DNA of 50,370 nucleotides from Ruminococcus sp. Its GTDB lineage: Bacteria > Bacillota > Clostridia > Oscillospirales > Ruminococcaceae. This document shows, in pieces, positions 33,453 through 42,846 of the stretch. The number at the start of each line of letters is the position of its first letter. The first letter of the stretch is position 1. Location: NCBI GenBank assembly GCA_018376535.1, contig JAHABC010000015.1:1-50370 (forward strand). The letters are read 5' to 3'. The notes under the pieces are model-generated. The model searched no databases. It worked only from the letters and a program-made list of their open reading frames with translations, and was not told where the DNA came from. The position numbers were made by a program, and so were the translations under genes.

Positions 33453-33459
33453 ATATAGA

Positions 33460-33488
33460 AAAAACTCTCTAGTTACTAGAGAGTTTTT
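33460..33488. terminator. Bidirectional terminator between convergent genes
   Basis: Stem AAACTCTCTAG/CTAGAGAGTTT with a three-base loop, flanked by A and T runs. Confidence 0.9.
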
Positions 33489-33493
33489 TTAGT

Positions 33494-36400
33494 TTACCAA
33501 GTCCAATCTTGAAACAATCTTTTAGTGGAATATTTGAGGTTATCTTTAAGATTTTCATTCTTCATTTTTAGATATTCATTAGTAGCTCCTATGGATATCA
33601 TTAGCAAACCTACTATAAGAAGATATATCCACCATGCTATTGATAACCAAAAGTTCTTAGTAAGATATATAGTTAATATTATTAATTCAATAGTGGAAAA
33701 ACTAAACCACTTTTTGCGTTTTATCATAAATGAAACTATTAGTATGAATATTAAAGCAATCAATAGTATAAAAGCATCTGTTAGTTCTTGTGAAATTATG
33801 GCAGATATACTTAGTATTATAGATATTCCTAAAGTTGTATAGAATGGTAAGTACTCTAATAACTTAGGATACTCTTTCCAAATTAAACCTATTCCTATGG
33901 ATAGTATTATCAAAGGAAGACAATTCCATTCTAATAGGAATATGTTTGGTATATCGATAATAGGTTGTATCCAAAGTATTGTACTAAAGGTTGTTAAAGA
34001 TATAAACTTCCATTTTTTAGTGAGCAACTTCTTGGATAGTATTATATCTACTATAAGTAAAAGTATCAAAGATATAAGTTCTGTCGTTTGATTGTATATC
34101 ACTTCGTAAATGCTCAGTACAGATGTTACTATATATATCGCAACAAATGGAGAGTATTCTCTTACTTTAGAATAGTCTTTCCAAATGATGCATAATATCA
34201 ATGAGAGTGCTATTATTGGAATACAGTTCCATTCTGCAATTATTGTATCTGAAATGTTTAAAAAAGGTTCATTCCAGAATACAAAACACAACATAGTACT
34301 CGATATACTTAAAAGTATCTGTTTGGAATGCGTGAAAAGTATTCTATTATAGTAGAATAACGGATATATACTTAATAGAATAAATCCAATAAAGATGTTC
34401 AAATGTAATCCGAATAGGTTAGTATACTGTAGAAATATTTTTATTATCGGAAAGATTGCAAATATTGTAAAGTAATCTATGTACAACTTTTTAGTATCTT
34501 TATCGGCAGTGATAAACTCTTTATGTAGATATCTTCCGATTATGCCACTTAGCATAAAGAATATTATATTAAATATCAATTTAGTTATAGAGTAATCTAA
34601 TAGTATAATTTCAGTGGATACTAAATCGTTAGTTACATAGTACAGATTTATTATGGAAAATAAAGTTAAAATATTATTCTTGAAACTGTATCCAAATATG
34701 AAGTTCATTAGTATTATAACTAAAGATATCGCAAAATGATGGTCACTTAAACATATATACCATTGAGATACTTCTAATATAACTAGAGTATAATACTTAA
34801 GTATAGTTAATATATCTGTATCCGATTGAAAATGTTTTAGTACATAGTATATTACAAATAGGATACTGCTCAAAGCAAAAGATATAATTATCAAAGAAAT
34901 GTCTAAACTCATGAACGATAGACTAGTTAATATCAAGTTTATTATGGATACGTTTGTGTAAAAAACTTTTTTTGAGTGTAAATCCGATTTTTTGGAAATA
35001 ATCACTTTGAATACACTAAATAATGTTAGCAATGATATTATAGATATGTTTATCATATAGTTATCGTATAGTTGAGGATAGTGCATATACGTTAGAACAT
35101 ACATATATACAGTAAATATACTTCTTAAAGATTTTATATTCTTAAAGTTCAATATTATGGATATTGTTAGTAAGATTATAAAAGTAATCATAAAGGTAGG
35201 ATATATCTTATGTATCAATAGTATTAAAGCAAGTGGTAGAACGTATCTTGAAATTTTTGATATAAGAGTATCATCTTTAAAGACGTTTATAGATATAACT
35301 ATCAACCATACGATTACTGGAATGTAATCAAACTTTAAGAGTATCAATAGACCAGTTACTATTGAGTAGTTTATATATACTCCTTGATTGTTTAACTTTG
35401 GAACAAATCCGTATATACAATATACTATTAGCATAATTGCAGATATTAATGATATTTCATAATCTACATTATTAATCATTAAAGATACACTCCATGCTAA
35501 AAGTACTACATACATGGATTGAATAAGTAGTATAAACTTAACATCTTTTCTTAGATATACCCAAGTAGTACAAGCTATACATACTATTATAGATATTATA
35601 TAATTTCTCTCAACTATTGATACTATTGTAAGTATTTTGGAAATGTTCATTGTGAACAAATTCCATGATATGATTAGTATTCCTAAAATAGATACTATAT
35701 ATAATATCACCATATAAAATTTTTTAATAGATGTTTCTAAGAAGTTCAACTCTTGAACTATAGTTATAAAGAGTATTAAAGCCATACACATAACTATTAG
35801 ATTATCTAATTTGAATATTAAAAACAATCCTAGAGTTATGGTAATTAGACTAAGGACTATATATATAATATTAGGAAGACACATATCTTTTTGATTTGCA
35901 TATGCCATAAATACTAATCCCATAAGAATTACTGCTATTCCTGATATAGTTCCATAGTGTGCAGTGATTAAAGATATTAAACCTAATACTATCACATTGA
36001 TTGCAATAAATATATCCCAAACTGTAGAATATGTATCTTGTAGAGATATTAGATAGTTTTTAAACTTATCTTTTAGCATAAGCAATAGGAATAAGTACAA
36101 GGCTATCAATATTATAAATATGGAACTCTCTGCAATTAATAGCATACTGGATTTTAATAGCAATCCAATAGTTGCAGATGCTCCAAATAGTGATGCTCCA
36201 GCATAGAATTTGCTAGAATATCTTTTAGTGCCTATATAAGATGCTATACTTATTAATATACAACCTATTGCACATAATAGATATTTTCCATCACCATTCC
36301 AAGATAACCAACTTCCAAAAAGTTGAAATATTCCTATAGCTAAGATATCTATTGGTAATAAAAAGCAACCTATACTGAAAAATGCCATTCCTGTTTTAGA

Positions 36401-37015
36401 TAAGTTTAGTTTTTTCTCTGCAAAAGTTCCTACACCAAAGAATAGTATACTAGCACTGAATATCAAAGTACTTCTTATGATGTTATTTAAACTGTTCCAA
36501 GCTGTAGTGGTGAATACTATTCCAGATAGTAATACAAATATTACTCCTACTATCAATATTACAGATATTGTACTTATCTTAGAAGTTCTTTTAGGTGCAG
36601 TATTAGTATAAGCGATATCTTTTTTAGCATGAACCTCTGTTGCTATTGCTGATGGCTTAGGTTGAGGTACATCTTGAAAAGATTTATCGTTACTAGAGGT
36701 TCTAATTGAAACATCTACAGTATTGTTAGTATTATCTACTGATACATTATTGGAACTATATTCCTTATATGATTGCTTAGTATCCATTGAGATATTTGTA
36801 TGTATATCATGGCTATAGTAGGTATCTTTTTCATCATCGGTTAGAGCGTCCCTTGATATTAAACTTTGTATTAAGTTCTCTAAACTTCTATTTCGATTTA
36901 TATTCTTAACATTTTCATTATATATACTTTTATACTTTCCATGAAAATGTATACACATGGGAATTAATACTAATGGCGATAGTATCCATAGTATTAAAAA
37001 AATCACCAGAGGCAT
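33494..37015 (-). CDS. Very large polytopic membrane protein (SCO7613/DUF2157-like)
   Basis: 1173 residues. One N-terminal membrane segment comes first, then a cytoplasmic region of about 130 residues that contains a helical LTDDEKDTYY element and Ser/Asn-rich linkers. From about 145 to 1150 there are roughly thirty or more tightly packed hydrophobic helices. The first cluster (SVILIVGVIFVLLSGIVF...AWNSL) looks like the SCO7613 C-terminal/DUF2157 type of actinobacterial and clostridial membrane proteins, whose role is unknown. Near the C-terminus two ~100-residue segments are duplicated (see findings). GGAG precedes the ATG at 37015. A lipid or polymer transport role would be conjecture. Confidence 0.7.
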   Translation of the reverse strand: MPLVIFLILWILSPLVLIPMCIHFHGKYKSIYNENVKNINRNRSLENLIQSLISRDALTDDEKDTYYSHDIHTNISMDTKQSYKEYSSNNVSVDNTNNTVDVSIRTSSNDKSFQDVPQPKPSAIATEVHAKKDIAYTNTAPKRTSKISTISVILIVGVIFVLLSGIVFTTTAWNSLNNIIRSTLIFSASILFFGVGTFAEKKLNLSKTGMAFFSIGCFLLPIDILAIGIFQLFGSWLSWNGDGKYLLCAIGCILISIASYIGTKRYSSKFYAGASLFGASATIGLLLKSSMLLIAESSIFIILIALYLFLLLMLKDKFKNYLISLQDTYSTVWDIFIAINVIVLGLISLITAHYGTISGIAVILMGLVFMAYANQKDMCLPNIIYIVLSLITITLGLFLIFKLDNLIVMCMALILFITIVQELNFLETSIKKFYMVILYIVSILGILIISWNLFTMNISKILTIVSIVERNYIISIIVCIACTTWVYLRKDVKFILLIQSMYVVLLAWSVSLMINNVDYEISLISAIMLIVYCIYGFVPKLNNQGVYINYSIVTGLLILLKFDYIPVIVWLIVISINVFKDDTLISKISRYVLPLALILLIHKIYPTFMITFIILLTISIILNFKNIKSLRSIFTVYMYVLTYMHYPQLYDNYMINISIISLLTLFSVFKVIISKKSDLHSKKVFYTNVSIINLILTSLSFMSLDISLIIISFALSSILFVIYYVLKHFQSDTDILTILKYYTLVILEVSQWYICLSDHHFAISLVIILMNFIFGYSFKNNILTLFSIINLYYVTNDLVSTEIILLDYSITKLIFNIIFFMLSGIIGRYLHKEFITADKDTKKLYIDYFTIFAIFPIIKIFLQYTNLFGLHLNIFIGFILLSIYPLFYYNRILFTHSKQILLSISSTMLCFVFWNEPFLNISDTIIAEWNCIPIIALSLILCIIWKDYSKVREYSPFVAIYIVTSVLSIYEVIYNQTTELISLILLLIVDIILSKKLLTKKWKFISLTTFSTILWIQPIIDIPNIFLLEWNCLPLIILSIGIGLIWKEYPKLLEYLPFYTTLGISIILSISAIISQELTDAFILLIALIFILIVSFMIKRKKWFSFSTIELIILTIYLTKNFWLSIAWWIYLLIVGLLMISIGATNEYLKMKNENLKDNLKYSTKRLFQDWTW

Positions 37016-37150
37016 AAAAAATCACTCCTTATTGTAATATTCTACTTAATTATATCATGGAACTTTATTACAATACAAGTGGATTGTATTTACAAATTTA
37101 TTACAAAAGATATTAGTAAATAATATAACACATCAAAGTCAATAAAGTGC

Positions 37151-37179
37151 TTGAATTGAAAAAAAATATAGTATATAAT
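37151..37179 (+). promoter_or_regulatory. Promoter of the acetyltransferase gene
   Basis: TTGAAT (37151-37156) and TATAAT (37174-37179), 17-base spacing. Confidence 0.7.
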
Positions 37180-37212
37180 ATATCTAAATTAGAACTTAGG
37201 AGGCTTTTTAAT

Positions 37213-37824
37213 ATGGTATCTAATGAAGTTACACAAAAAATGCATGATGGCAGTTTGTATATTCCAAATGATACAGAACTCGTAAAGTATCAATTGGAAT
37301 GCTTAGAAAGATTGTATGAATACAATCAAACTAGACCATTGGAACAAGAAAAACGCTTTAGTATGTTAAAAAATATGTTCGCTGAAATAGGTGAGGGTTG
37401 TTATATAGAACCTCCATTTCATAGCAACTTTGGAGGTAAACACGTTCACTTTGGTAAGATGGTATACGCTAATTTTAATCTAACTTTAGTAGATGATACT
37501 CATATCTACGTTGGCGATTATACTATGTTTGGCCCTAACGTTACTGTCGCTACTGCAGGTCACCCAATCTTACCAGAGTTAAGAGAACAAGCATATCAAT
37601 ATAATATGTCCGTTAGCATAGGTAAGTGCTGTTGGATTGGTGCAGGTGCAATAATACTCCCTGGAGTATCAATAGGTGATAACGTAGTAATAGGTGCGGG
37701 TAGTGTTGTAACTAAAGATATTCCATCTAATGTAGTTGCAGTGGGAAATCCTTGCAGAATTTTAAGAGAAGTTAGTCAACACGATAAAGAGTACTACTTC
37801 AAAGATAGAAAAATAATGTTATAA
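37213..37824 (+). CDS. Maltose/galactoside O-acetyltransferase (LacA/Maa family)
   Basis: 203 residues from the ATG at 37213, with TTAGGAGG upstream; the frame is open further upstream but through the promoter. The protein is a left-handed beta-helix of hexapeptide repeats. The N-terminal helices match the Maa domain, the active-site His lies in TAGHPI near residue 118, and the C-terminal coils include IGAGAIILPGVSIGDNVVIG and AVGNPCRI. It transfers acetyl from acetyl-CoA to a sugar hydroxyl. Single gene. Confidence 0.92.
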   Translation: MVSNEVTQKMHDGSLYIPNDTELVKYQLECLERLYEYNQTRPLEQEKRFSMLKNMFAEIGEGCYIEPPFHSNFGGKHVHFGKMVYANFNLTLVDDTHIYVGDYTMFGPNVTVATAGHPILPELREQAYQYNMSVSIGKCCWIGAGAIILPGVSIGDNVVIGAGSVVTKDIPSNVVAVGNPCRILREVSQHDKEYYFKDRKIML

Positions 37825-37832
37825 CTTTTCTT

Positions 37833-37860
37833 AGGAACATTAAATATATTTAGTGTTCCT
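37833..37860 (+). terminator. Hairpin after the acetyltransferase gene
   Basis: AGGAACA/TGTTCCT with the inner palindrome TAAATATATTTA, followed by a weak T tract. Confidence 0.6.
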
Positions 37861-37870
37861 ATCGTTTTAA

Positions 37871-37950
37871 AAATAAGTTAGCATATGCTAACTTATTTGA
37901 TTTGTATTATTCTATATGATATAATATCCGTAGTTAGCATATACTAACTA
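37871..37950 (+). promoter_or_regulatory. Enolase promoter flanked by two matching palindromic operators
   Basis: TTGATT (37897-37902) and TATAAT (37920-37925), 17-base spacing. A perfect 28-base palindrome centred on GTTAGCATATGCTAAC (37871-37898) abuts the -35 box. A second copy, GTTAGCATATACTAAC within 37931-37950, covers the start point. Two copies of one dyad flanking a promoter is a typical arrangement for cooperative repressor binding. Confidence 0.65.
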
Positions 37951-37977
37951 GTTGAGAATAATTAATCATGTTGCTAA

Positions 37978-38014
37978 ATTGTTGAACTTATTGCTCCTTT
38001 AACAGTTCAGCAAT
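37978..38014 (+). other. Hairpin in the enolase 5' leader
   Basis: ATTGTTGAACT/AGTTCAGCAAT pairs over 11 bases with one G-U pair inside the ~190-base untranslated leader. There is no terminator T run. Confidence 0.5.
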
Positions 38015-38130
38015 TGCAATGTGATTTTTCTATGTATGTATGTTTACATATTTGGAATAATATTAAAAGTTAAAAGCATGGATTTTTTATCTATGTTCAA
38101 ATAAATTATATACGAAAGGAATCTTTACCT

Positions 38131-39420
38131 ATGGTTAATACTAAAATTAAAGAAGTAATAGGAAGAGAAATTCTTGACAGTAGAGGAAATCCTACTGTTG
38201 AAGCAGAAGTAGTTCTTGAATGTGGCATAGTAGGTCGTGGAACTGCTCCAAGTGGTGCATCTACTGGTATTTTTGAAGCACTAGAACTCCGTGATGGCGA
38301 TAAGGCTCGTTATGGTGGTAAGGGCGTATGTAAAGCTGTTGAAAATGTAAATACTATAATCAATGATGCTCTAAAGGGCGTTGACGCTTTCGATACCTAC
38401 CTTGTAGACCAAACTATGATTAAAGCTGATGGTACTAAGGATAAATCTAATCTAGGTGCAAACGCTATATTAGCAGTATCTATTGCAAGTGCTAGAGCCG
38501 TTTCTAATGCTTTAGATATTCCTTTATATCGTTTCTTAGGTGGTTCTCAAGGAAACGTTCTACCTGTTCCTATGATGAACATTCTAAACGGTGGTGCTCA
38601 TGCTGGTAACACTGTTGACGTTCAAGAGTTCATGATTATGCCTGTAGGAGCATCTAGCTTTAAAGAAGCTCTTCGTTGGTGTGCTGAAGTTTTCCACGCA
38701 CTACAAGGTATACTAAAATCTATGGGACTTTCTACTGCTGTAGGTGATGAAGGTGGTTTCGCTCCAAACCTATCTAGTGATGAAGAAACTATCGAAGTTA
38801 TTCTAAAGGCAGTCGAAAAGGCTGGTTACAAACCTTATGATGACTTTGTTATCGCTATGGACGCTGCATCTAGTGAATGGAAAGATGAAGCTAAGGGTGT
38901 TGGTCACTACAAACTTCCTAAATGTGGTAAGGAGTTCACTTCTGATGAGTTAATTGAACACTGGAAAAACTTAGTTGAAAAGTATCCAATTAAGTCTATT
39001 GAAGATGCTCTTGATGAAGAAGATTGGGAAGGTTGGAAGAAACTTACTGCTACTCTTGGCGACAAGGTTCAACTAGTAGGTGACGACCTCTTTGTTACTA
39101 ATACTGAAAGATTAAGCAAAGGTATTGAATTAGGTTGTGGTAACTCTATTTTGATTAAGTTAAATCAAATTGGTTCTGTTTCTGAAACTTTAGAGGCTAT
39201 TAAGATGGCTCATAAGGCTGGATATACTGCAATATCTTCACACCGTTCGGGTGAAACTGCTGATACTACTATCGCAGATTTAGCAGTTGCTCTAAATACT
39301 GGACAAATTAAGACTGGTGCTCCATCTAGAAGTGAAAGAGTTGCTAAGTACAATCAACTATTAAGAATTGAAGAAAAGCTAGGTGCATCTGCTAAGTACA
39401 GAGGTCATGATTGCTTTTAG
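38131..39420 (+). CDS. eno: Enolase
   Basis: 429 residues, full length. The N-terminal cap has GREILDSRGNPTVE; the metal and catalytic motifs include GDEGGFAPNL, EDALDEEDW, KLNQIGSVSET and the signature SHRSGETADTTIADLAV. It interconverts 2-phosphoglycerate and phosphoenolpyruvate. RBS GAAAGGA. It stands alone, not in a gapA-pgk-tpi-gpm operon, and its codon use is rich in preferred GCT/GGT/CTT codons, which suggests high expression. The doubly operator-flanked promoter upstream implies regulation beyond housekeeping. Confidence 0.98.
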   Translation: MVNTKIKEVIGREILDSRGNPTVEAEVVLECGIVGRGTAPSGASTGIFEALELRDGDKARYGGKGVCKAVENVNTIINDALKGVDAFDTYLVDQTMIKADGTKDKSNLGANAILAVSIASARAVSNALDIPLYRFLGGSQGNVLPVPMMNILNGGAHAGNTVDVQEFMIMPVGASSFKEALRWCAEVFHALQGILKSMGLSTAVGDEGGFAPNLSSDEETIEVILKAVEKAGYKPYDDFVIAMDAASSEWKDEAKGVGHYKLPKCGKEFTSDELIEHWKNLVEKYPIKSIEDALDEEDWEGWKKLTATLGDKVQLVGDDLFVTNTERLSKGIELGCGNSILIKLNQIGSVSETLEAIKMAHKAGYTAISSHRSGETADTTIADLAVALNTGQIKTGAPSRSERVAKYNQLLRIEEKLGASAKYRGHDCF

Positions 39421-39443
39421 TCTTTAATATTATCCTACAATAT

Positions 39444-39478
39444 ATGGAACACTTATATATTAAGTGTTCCATTTTTTA
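39444..39478 (+). terminator. Terminator after enolase
   Basis: Twelve-base stem ATGGAACACTTA/TAAGTGTTCCAT, five-base loop, then T6. Confidence 0.9.
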
Positions 39479-39564
39479 TATATTAAATTAAAGTTTTTTT
39501 CATAATGTTCATATTTTACTTGGTTGGTGGATAAATTTCTGTAACTAAAAAGATAATATACTCC

Positions 39565-39593
39565 TTGACAAATTTGAATGTTTGGAATATAAT
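39565..39593 (+). promoter_or_regulatory. Promoter of nadA
   Basis: TTGACA (39565-39570) and TATAAT (39588-39593), 17-base spacing, both perfect. The ~105-base leader that follows holds no structure I recognise. Confidence 0.85.
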
Positions 39594-39703
39594 TGTATCA
39601 TACTATTTTAGTAAAGTTAATCTATCTTAAAGGCAGTACAAACCGTCCAATTTTTAGTATTATAAAGGGTGGTTTTCATTAAATCTAAAGGAGTTTTTTC
39701 GTA

Positions 39704-40618
39704 ATGAATATTAAAGAAGTTCAAGAATTGATATTAAAGTTGAAAAAGGAAAAAGATATCTGCATATTGGCTCATAGCTATCAAGCTAGAGAGATTGTGG
39801 AAGTCGCTGACTTTACTGGAGATTCTTTTAAACTTAGTCAATTGGCTACAACCGTTCCTAATAAAACCGTTTTGATGTGTGGCGTTAGATTTATGGCTGA
39901 AACTGTAAAATTACTATCACCAGAAAAGAAAGTTATATTATGTAATCCTTTAGCTGGTTGTCCTATGGCTGAACAGATGGACAAGGATTTAATACTTGGA
40001 TTGAAAGAAATGTATCCAGACTATACAGTGGTCGCTTACATAAATACTACTACAGATTTAAAAACTGTTTGTGATGTTTGTGTCACATCATCTTCAGCTG
40101 TTAAGATTATTAGTAAAATCCCTAATGATAATATTCTATTTATCCCAGATTGTAACCTTGGCGACTATGTTGCAAAACAACTTCCTAATAAGAATATTAA
40201 GCTAGTTCAAGGTGGTTGTCCTACTCATGCTAGAGTATCTCAAAGAGATGTCGAAAAGGCTAAAGAGTTACACCCTAACGCTCTATTACTTGTACACCCT
40301 GAATGTCTTCCTAAAGTTGTCGCTTATGCTGACTATGTTGGCTCTACTAGTGGTATTATGGAGTTCGCTAAAAAATCCGATGCTAAAGAGTTTATCATTG
40401 GTACTGAGTTAAGCATCTTAGAACACCTTCAATACGAATGTTTGGATAAAAATTTCTATCCACTATCTAAAGATATAGTATGTCATAACATGAAAGCTAC
40501 TACTTTAATAGATGTATTAAACTCCGTAAACGGTGTAGGTGGTGAGGAAATTACTCTATCTCAAGATGTTATGCAATCTGCTAGAGCTTGTATAGACAAA
40601 ATGATTGAGTTGGGTTAA
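39704..40618 (+). CDS. nadA: Quinolinate synthase A
   Basis: 304 residues, the short three-domain form of NadA. The 4Fe-4S ligands are expected to be Cys86 (AGCPMAEQM), Cys172 (GGCPTHARV) and Cys260 (in VCHNMKATT). AHSYQAREI near residue 23 and FMAETVKLLSPEKKV match family blocks. It condenses iminoaspartate with dihydroxyacetone phosphate in NAD synthesis. The usual partners nadB and nadC are not adjacent, so this is a stand-alone copy. RBS AAAGGAG. Confidence 0.95.
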   Translation: MNIKEVQELILKLKKEKDICILAHSYQAREIVEVADFTGDSFKLSQLATTVPNKTVLMCGVRFMAETVKLLSPEKKVILCNPLAGCPMAEQMDKDLILGLKEMYPDYTVVAYINTTTDLKTVCDVCVTSSSAVKIISKIPNDNILFIPDCNLGDYVAKQLPNKNIKLVQGGCPTHARVSQRDVEKAKELHPNALLLVHPECLPKVVAYADYVGSTSGIMEFAKKSDAKEFIIGTELSILEHLQYECLDKNFYPLSKDIVCHNMKATTLIDVLNSVNGVGGEEITLSQDVMQSARACIDKMIELG

Positions 40619-40648
40619 TTGTTCTTATATATAATTTTGTGTATCTTT

Positions 40649-40675
40649 GGAACGCTACTTTTAGCGTTCCTTTAT
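40649..40675 (+). terminator. Terminator after nadA
   Basis: Stem GGAACGCTA/TAGCGTTCC, four-base loop, then a short T tract, just upstream of hemB. Confidence 0.7.
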
Positions 40676-40701
40676 TATGGTTATGAAAGGATTTGGTCTT
40701 T

Positions 40702-41670
40702 TTGAAACGCTTTAGAAGATTACGTTCTAATGAGAGTATTAGAACCTTAGTTAGAGAAAACTCTGTTCAAGTTACAGATTTAATATATCCTATGTTTGTT
40801 ATAGAGGGTACTAATATTAAAAATCCAATACCATCTATGCCAGATATTTTTCAATACTCTATTGATAACTTGAAACCTATCTTAGATGAAGTGGTATCTA
40901 ATGGTATATTAGGAGTTCTTATATTTGGTATACCATCACATAAAGATGAATGTGGTTCGGAAGCGTATAACGATGACGGTATCACTCAAAAGGCTATTAG
41001 ATATATCAAAAAAGAGTATCCTAACCTTTTAGTAATCGCCGATGTTTGTCTTTGTGAATATACTTCTCATGGTCATTGTGGTTTGGTTCACGATGGCAAA
41101 ATATTGAACGATGAAACACTTCCATTACTTTGCAAGATGGCAGTTTCTACTGCTAAAGCTGGTGCAGATATCATCGCTCCATCTGATATGATGGACGGCA
41201 GAGTTTCAGCTATTCGTAACGCTCTTGATGAAAATAATCTTAAAGATGTAGCTATAATGTCTTATAGTGCTAAGTTTTCTTCTAGTTATTATTCTCCATT
41301 CCGTGATGCAGTACATTCTGCACCTAGTTTCGGCGATAGAAAAACTTATCAAATGGACTTCGCAAACGGAAAAGAGGCTATTAGAGAAGTCTTAGATGAT
41401 ATATCCGAGGGTGCTGACATTGTTATGGTTAAACCTGCTTTGGCTTATCTTGATGTGGTTAAAGAGGTATCTAATAGGGTAGACTATCCTATAGCAGTGT
41501 ACAACGTTAGTGGAGAGTATTCTATGGTTAAATCTGCTGGTATTAACGGCTGGATAGATGAAAATAAAGTTATCATGGAAAATATGATTGCTTTTAAACG
41601 TGCTGGTGCTAAGATTATTATTACTTATCATGCTATTGAAGTAGCTAAATTAATTAATAGTATTAACTGA
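40702..41670 (+). CDS. hemB: Delta-aminolevulinic acid dehydratase (porphobilinogen synthase)
   Basis: 322 residues from a TTG at 40702 (GAAAGGA ten bases upstream; an earlier TTG at 40693 is too close). MKRFRRLR opening, zinc-type Cys cluster DVCLCEYTSHGHCG, first active Lys in SYSAKFSSSYYSPFRDA and the second in DIVMVKPALAYLD. It joins two aminolevulinate molecules into porphobilinogen. Its pathway partners hemA, hemC and hemD lie 4-9 kb away on the opposite strand, so hemB has been separated from that operon. Confidence 0.96.
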   Translation: MKRFRRLRSNESIRTLVRENSVQVTDLIYPMFVIEGTNIKNPIPSMPDIFQYSIDNLKPILDEVVSNGILGVLIFGIPSHKDECGSEAYNDDGITQKAIRYIKKEYPNLLVIADVCLCEYTSHGHCGLVHDGKILNDETLPLLCKMAVSTAKAGADIIAPSDMMDGRVSAIRNALDENNLKDVAIMSYSAKFSSSYYSPFRDAVHSAPSFGDRKTYQMDFANGKEAIREVLDDISEGADIVMVKPALAYLDVVKEVSNRVDYPIAVYNVSGEYSMVKSAGINGWIDENKVIMENMIAFKRAGAKIIITYHAIEVAKLINSIN

Positions 41671-41729
41671 TATATAATAATTATTATTTATTAATTATTA
41701 TATATTAATTATTAAGGGGTCTTTATATT

Positions 41730-42089
41730 ATGAAAATCTTAAAACAGGTATTCATTATAGTAGTGATATCGTTGTTAGGTGAGTTGTTAAAATATCTATT
41801 GCCACTGCCATTTCCTAGCAGTATATATGGCTTGATTTTATTGTTCTTAGCGTTACAGTTCAAAGTTGTTAAACTTCAAGATGTTAAAGAAGTTAGCGAT
41901 TTTTTAATCGCAGTTATGCCTATAATGTTCATACCGCCATCGGTTGGACTTATGGAAACTTATGGAGTTCTTAAAACTCTATGGCTTCCAGTAATATTGA
42001 TAGGTATACTCAGTACTTTCTTGATAATGGCAAGTACTGGCGTTATGGCTCAAGCTATAATTAAAAAAGGTGGTAATAAACATGATTGA
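41730..42089 (+). CDS. lrgA: CidA/LrgA family holin-like protein
   Basis: 119 residues with four membrane segments; LPFPSSIYGLILLFLALQFK and VMPIMFIPPSVGLM match the CidA/LrgA family. Together with LrgB it is thought to modulate murein hydrolase export, cell lysis or pyruvate uptake. RBS AAGGGGT. An A/T-only stretch precedes it (41671-41714), which contains TATAAT-like sequences. It overlaps lrgB by eight bases. Confidence 0.93.
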   Translation: MKILKQVFIIVVISLLGELLKYLLPLPFPSSIYGLILLFLALQFKVVKLQDVKEVSDFLIAVMPIMFIPPSVGLMETYGVLKTLWLPVILIGILSTFLIMASTGVMAQAIIKKGGNKHD

Positions 42090-42777
42090 TTTCTTTATAG
42101 GTTCTACTTACTTTGGAGTGGTTCTTACTATAGTAGCTTATCTAGTAGGATTGGTTATTAAAAAAAAGTTGAAGTTTGCTATATTTAATCCTATGTTGAT
42201 AGCTATAGTTCTAATTATTGTAGTCTTGATAACTTTGAAAATTCCTTATGATACATACTTCAATAGTACTACTATGATAAACTATCTATTAACACCATCT
42301 ACAATATGTCTAGCAGTTCCTTTGTATGAAAAGGTTGAAGTCTTGAAAGGAAATCTTAAAGCTATATTGATTGGAATATCTTCGGGCGTAATTACTTGCA
42401 TGATTAGTGTATTCTTGGTTGGTAAGATATTCTCTTTAAGCAATGAGGAGTTTGCTACTTTCTTACCTAAATCTTTAACTACTGCCATAGGTATGGCTAT
42501 ATCAGAAGAATTAAATGGCATAGTGGCTATAAGCGTTGCCGTAATTATGATTACTGGTATAACTGGTAGTATAATATCTGATTTAGTATTTAAAGTTTTT
42601 AATATCCATGAACCAGTCGCTAAAGGTTTAGCTTTGGGAACTGCATCTCATGTTATTGGAACTGTTAAGGCTACTGAATATGGCAAGATTGAAAGTGCTG
42701 TAAGTTCTTTATCCATTGCCGTTACTGGATTACTTACTGTTATAGTTGCTCCAATAGTGGCTAAGATTTATTTTTAA
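42082..42777 (+). CDS. lrgB: LrgB family antiholin-like protein
   Basis: 231 residues from the ATG at 42082 (AAAAGGTGG upstream). It is polytopic, with the family stretches LPKSLTTAIGMAISEELNG and LGTASHVIGTVKATEYGKIE. It forms a two-component membrane system with the overlapping lrgA. It usually lies downstream of an lytSR regulator; none is present here. Confidence 0.94.
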   Translation: MIDFFIGSTYFGVVLTIVAYLVGLVIKKKLKFAIFNPMLIAIVLIIVVLITLKIPYDTYFNSTTMINYLLTPSTICLAVPLYEKVEVLKGNLKAILIGISSGVITCMISVFLVGKIFSLSNEEFATFLPKSLTTAIGMAISEELNGIVAISVAVIMITGITGSIISDLVFKVFNIHEPVAKGLALGTASHVIGTVKATEYGKIESAVSSLSIAVTGLLTVIVAPIVAKIYF

Positions 42778-42846
42778 TTATTAATCTCTGTTTAATATTT
42801 TTGCTATATAATCTACTTAATGTATTTTGAAAGGATTTTTGTAACT

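Noticed and set aside
41671..41715. A/T-only repeat before lrgA as an origin or attachment site
   Set aside because: It is short simple-sequence TAATTATTA with no DnaA boxes, integrase or flanking duplication; it most likely just contains the lrgA promoter.
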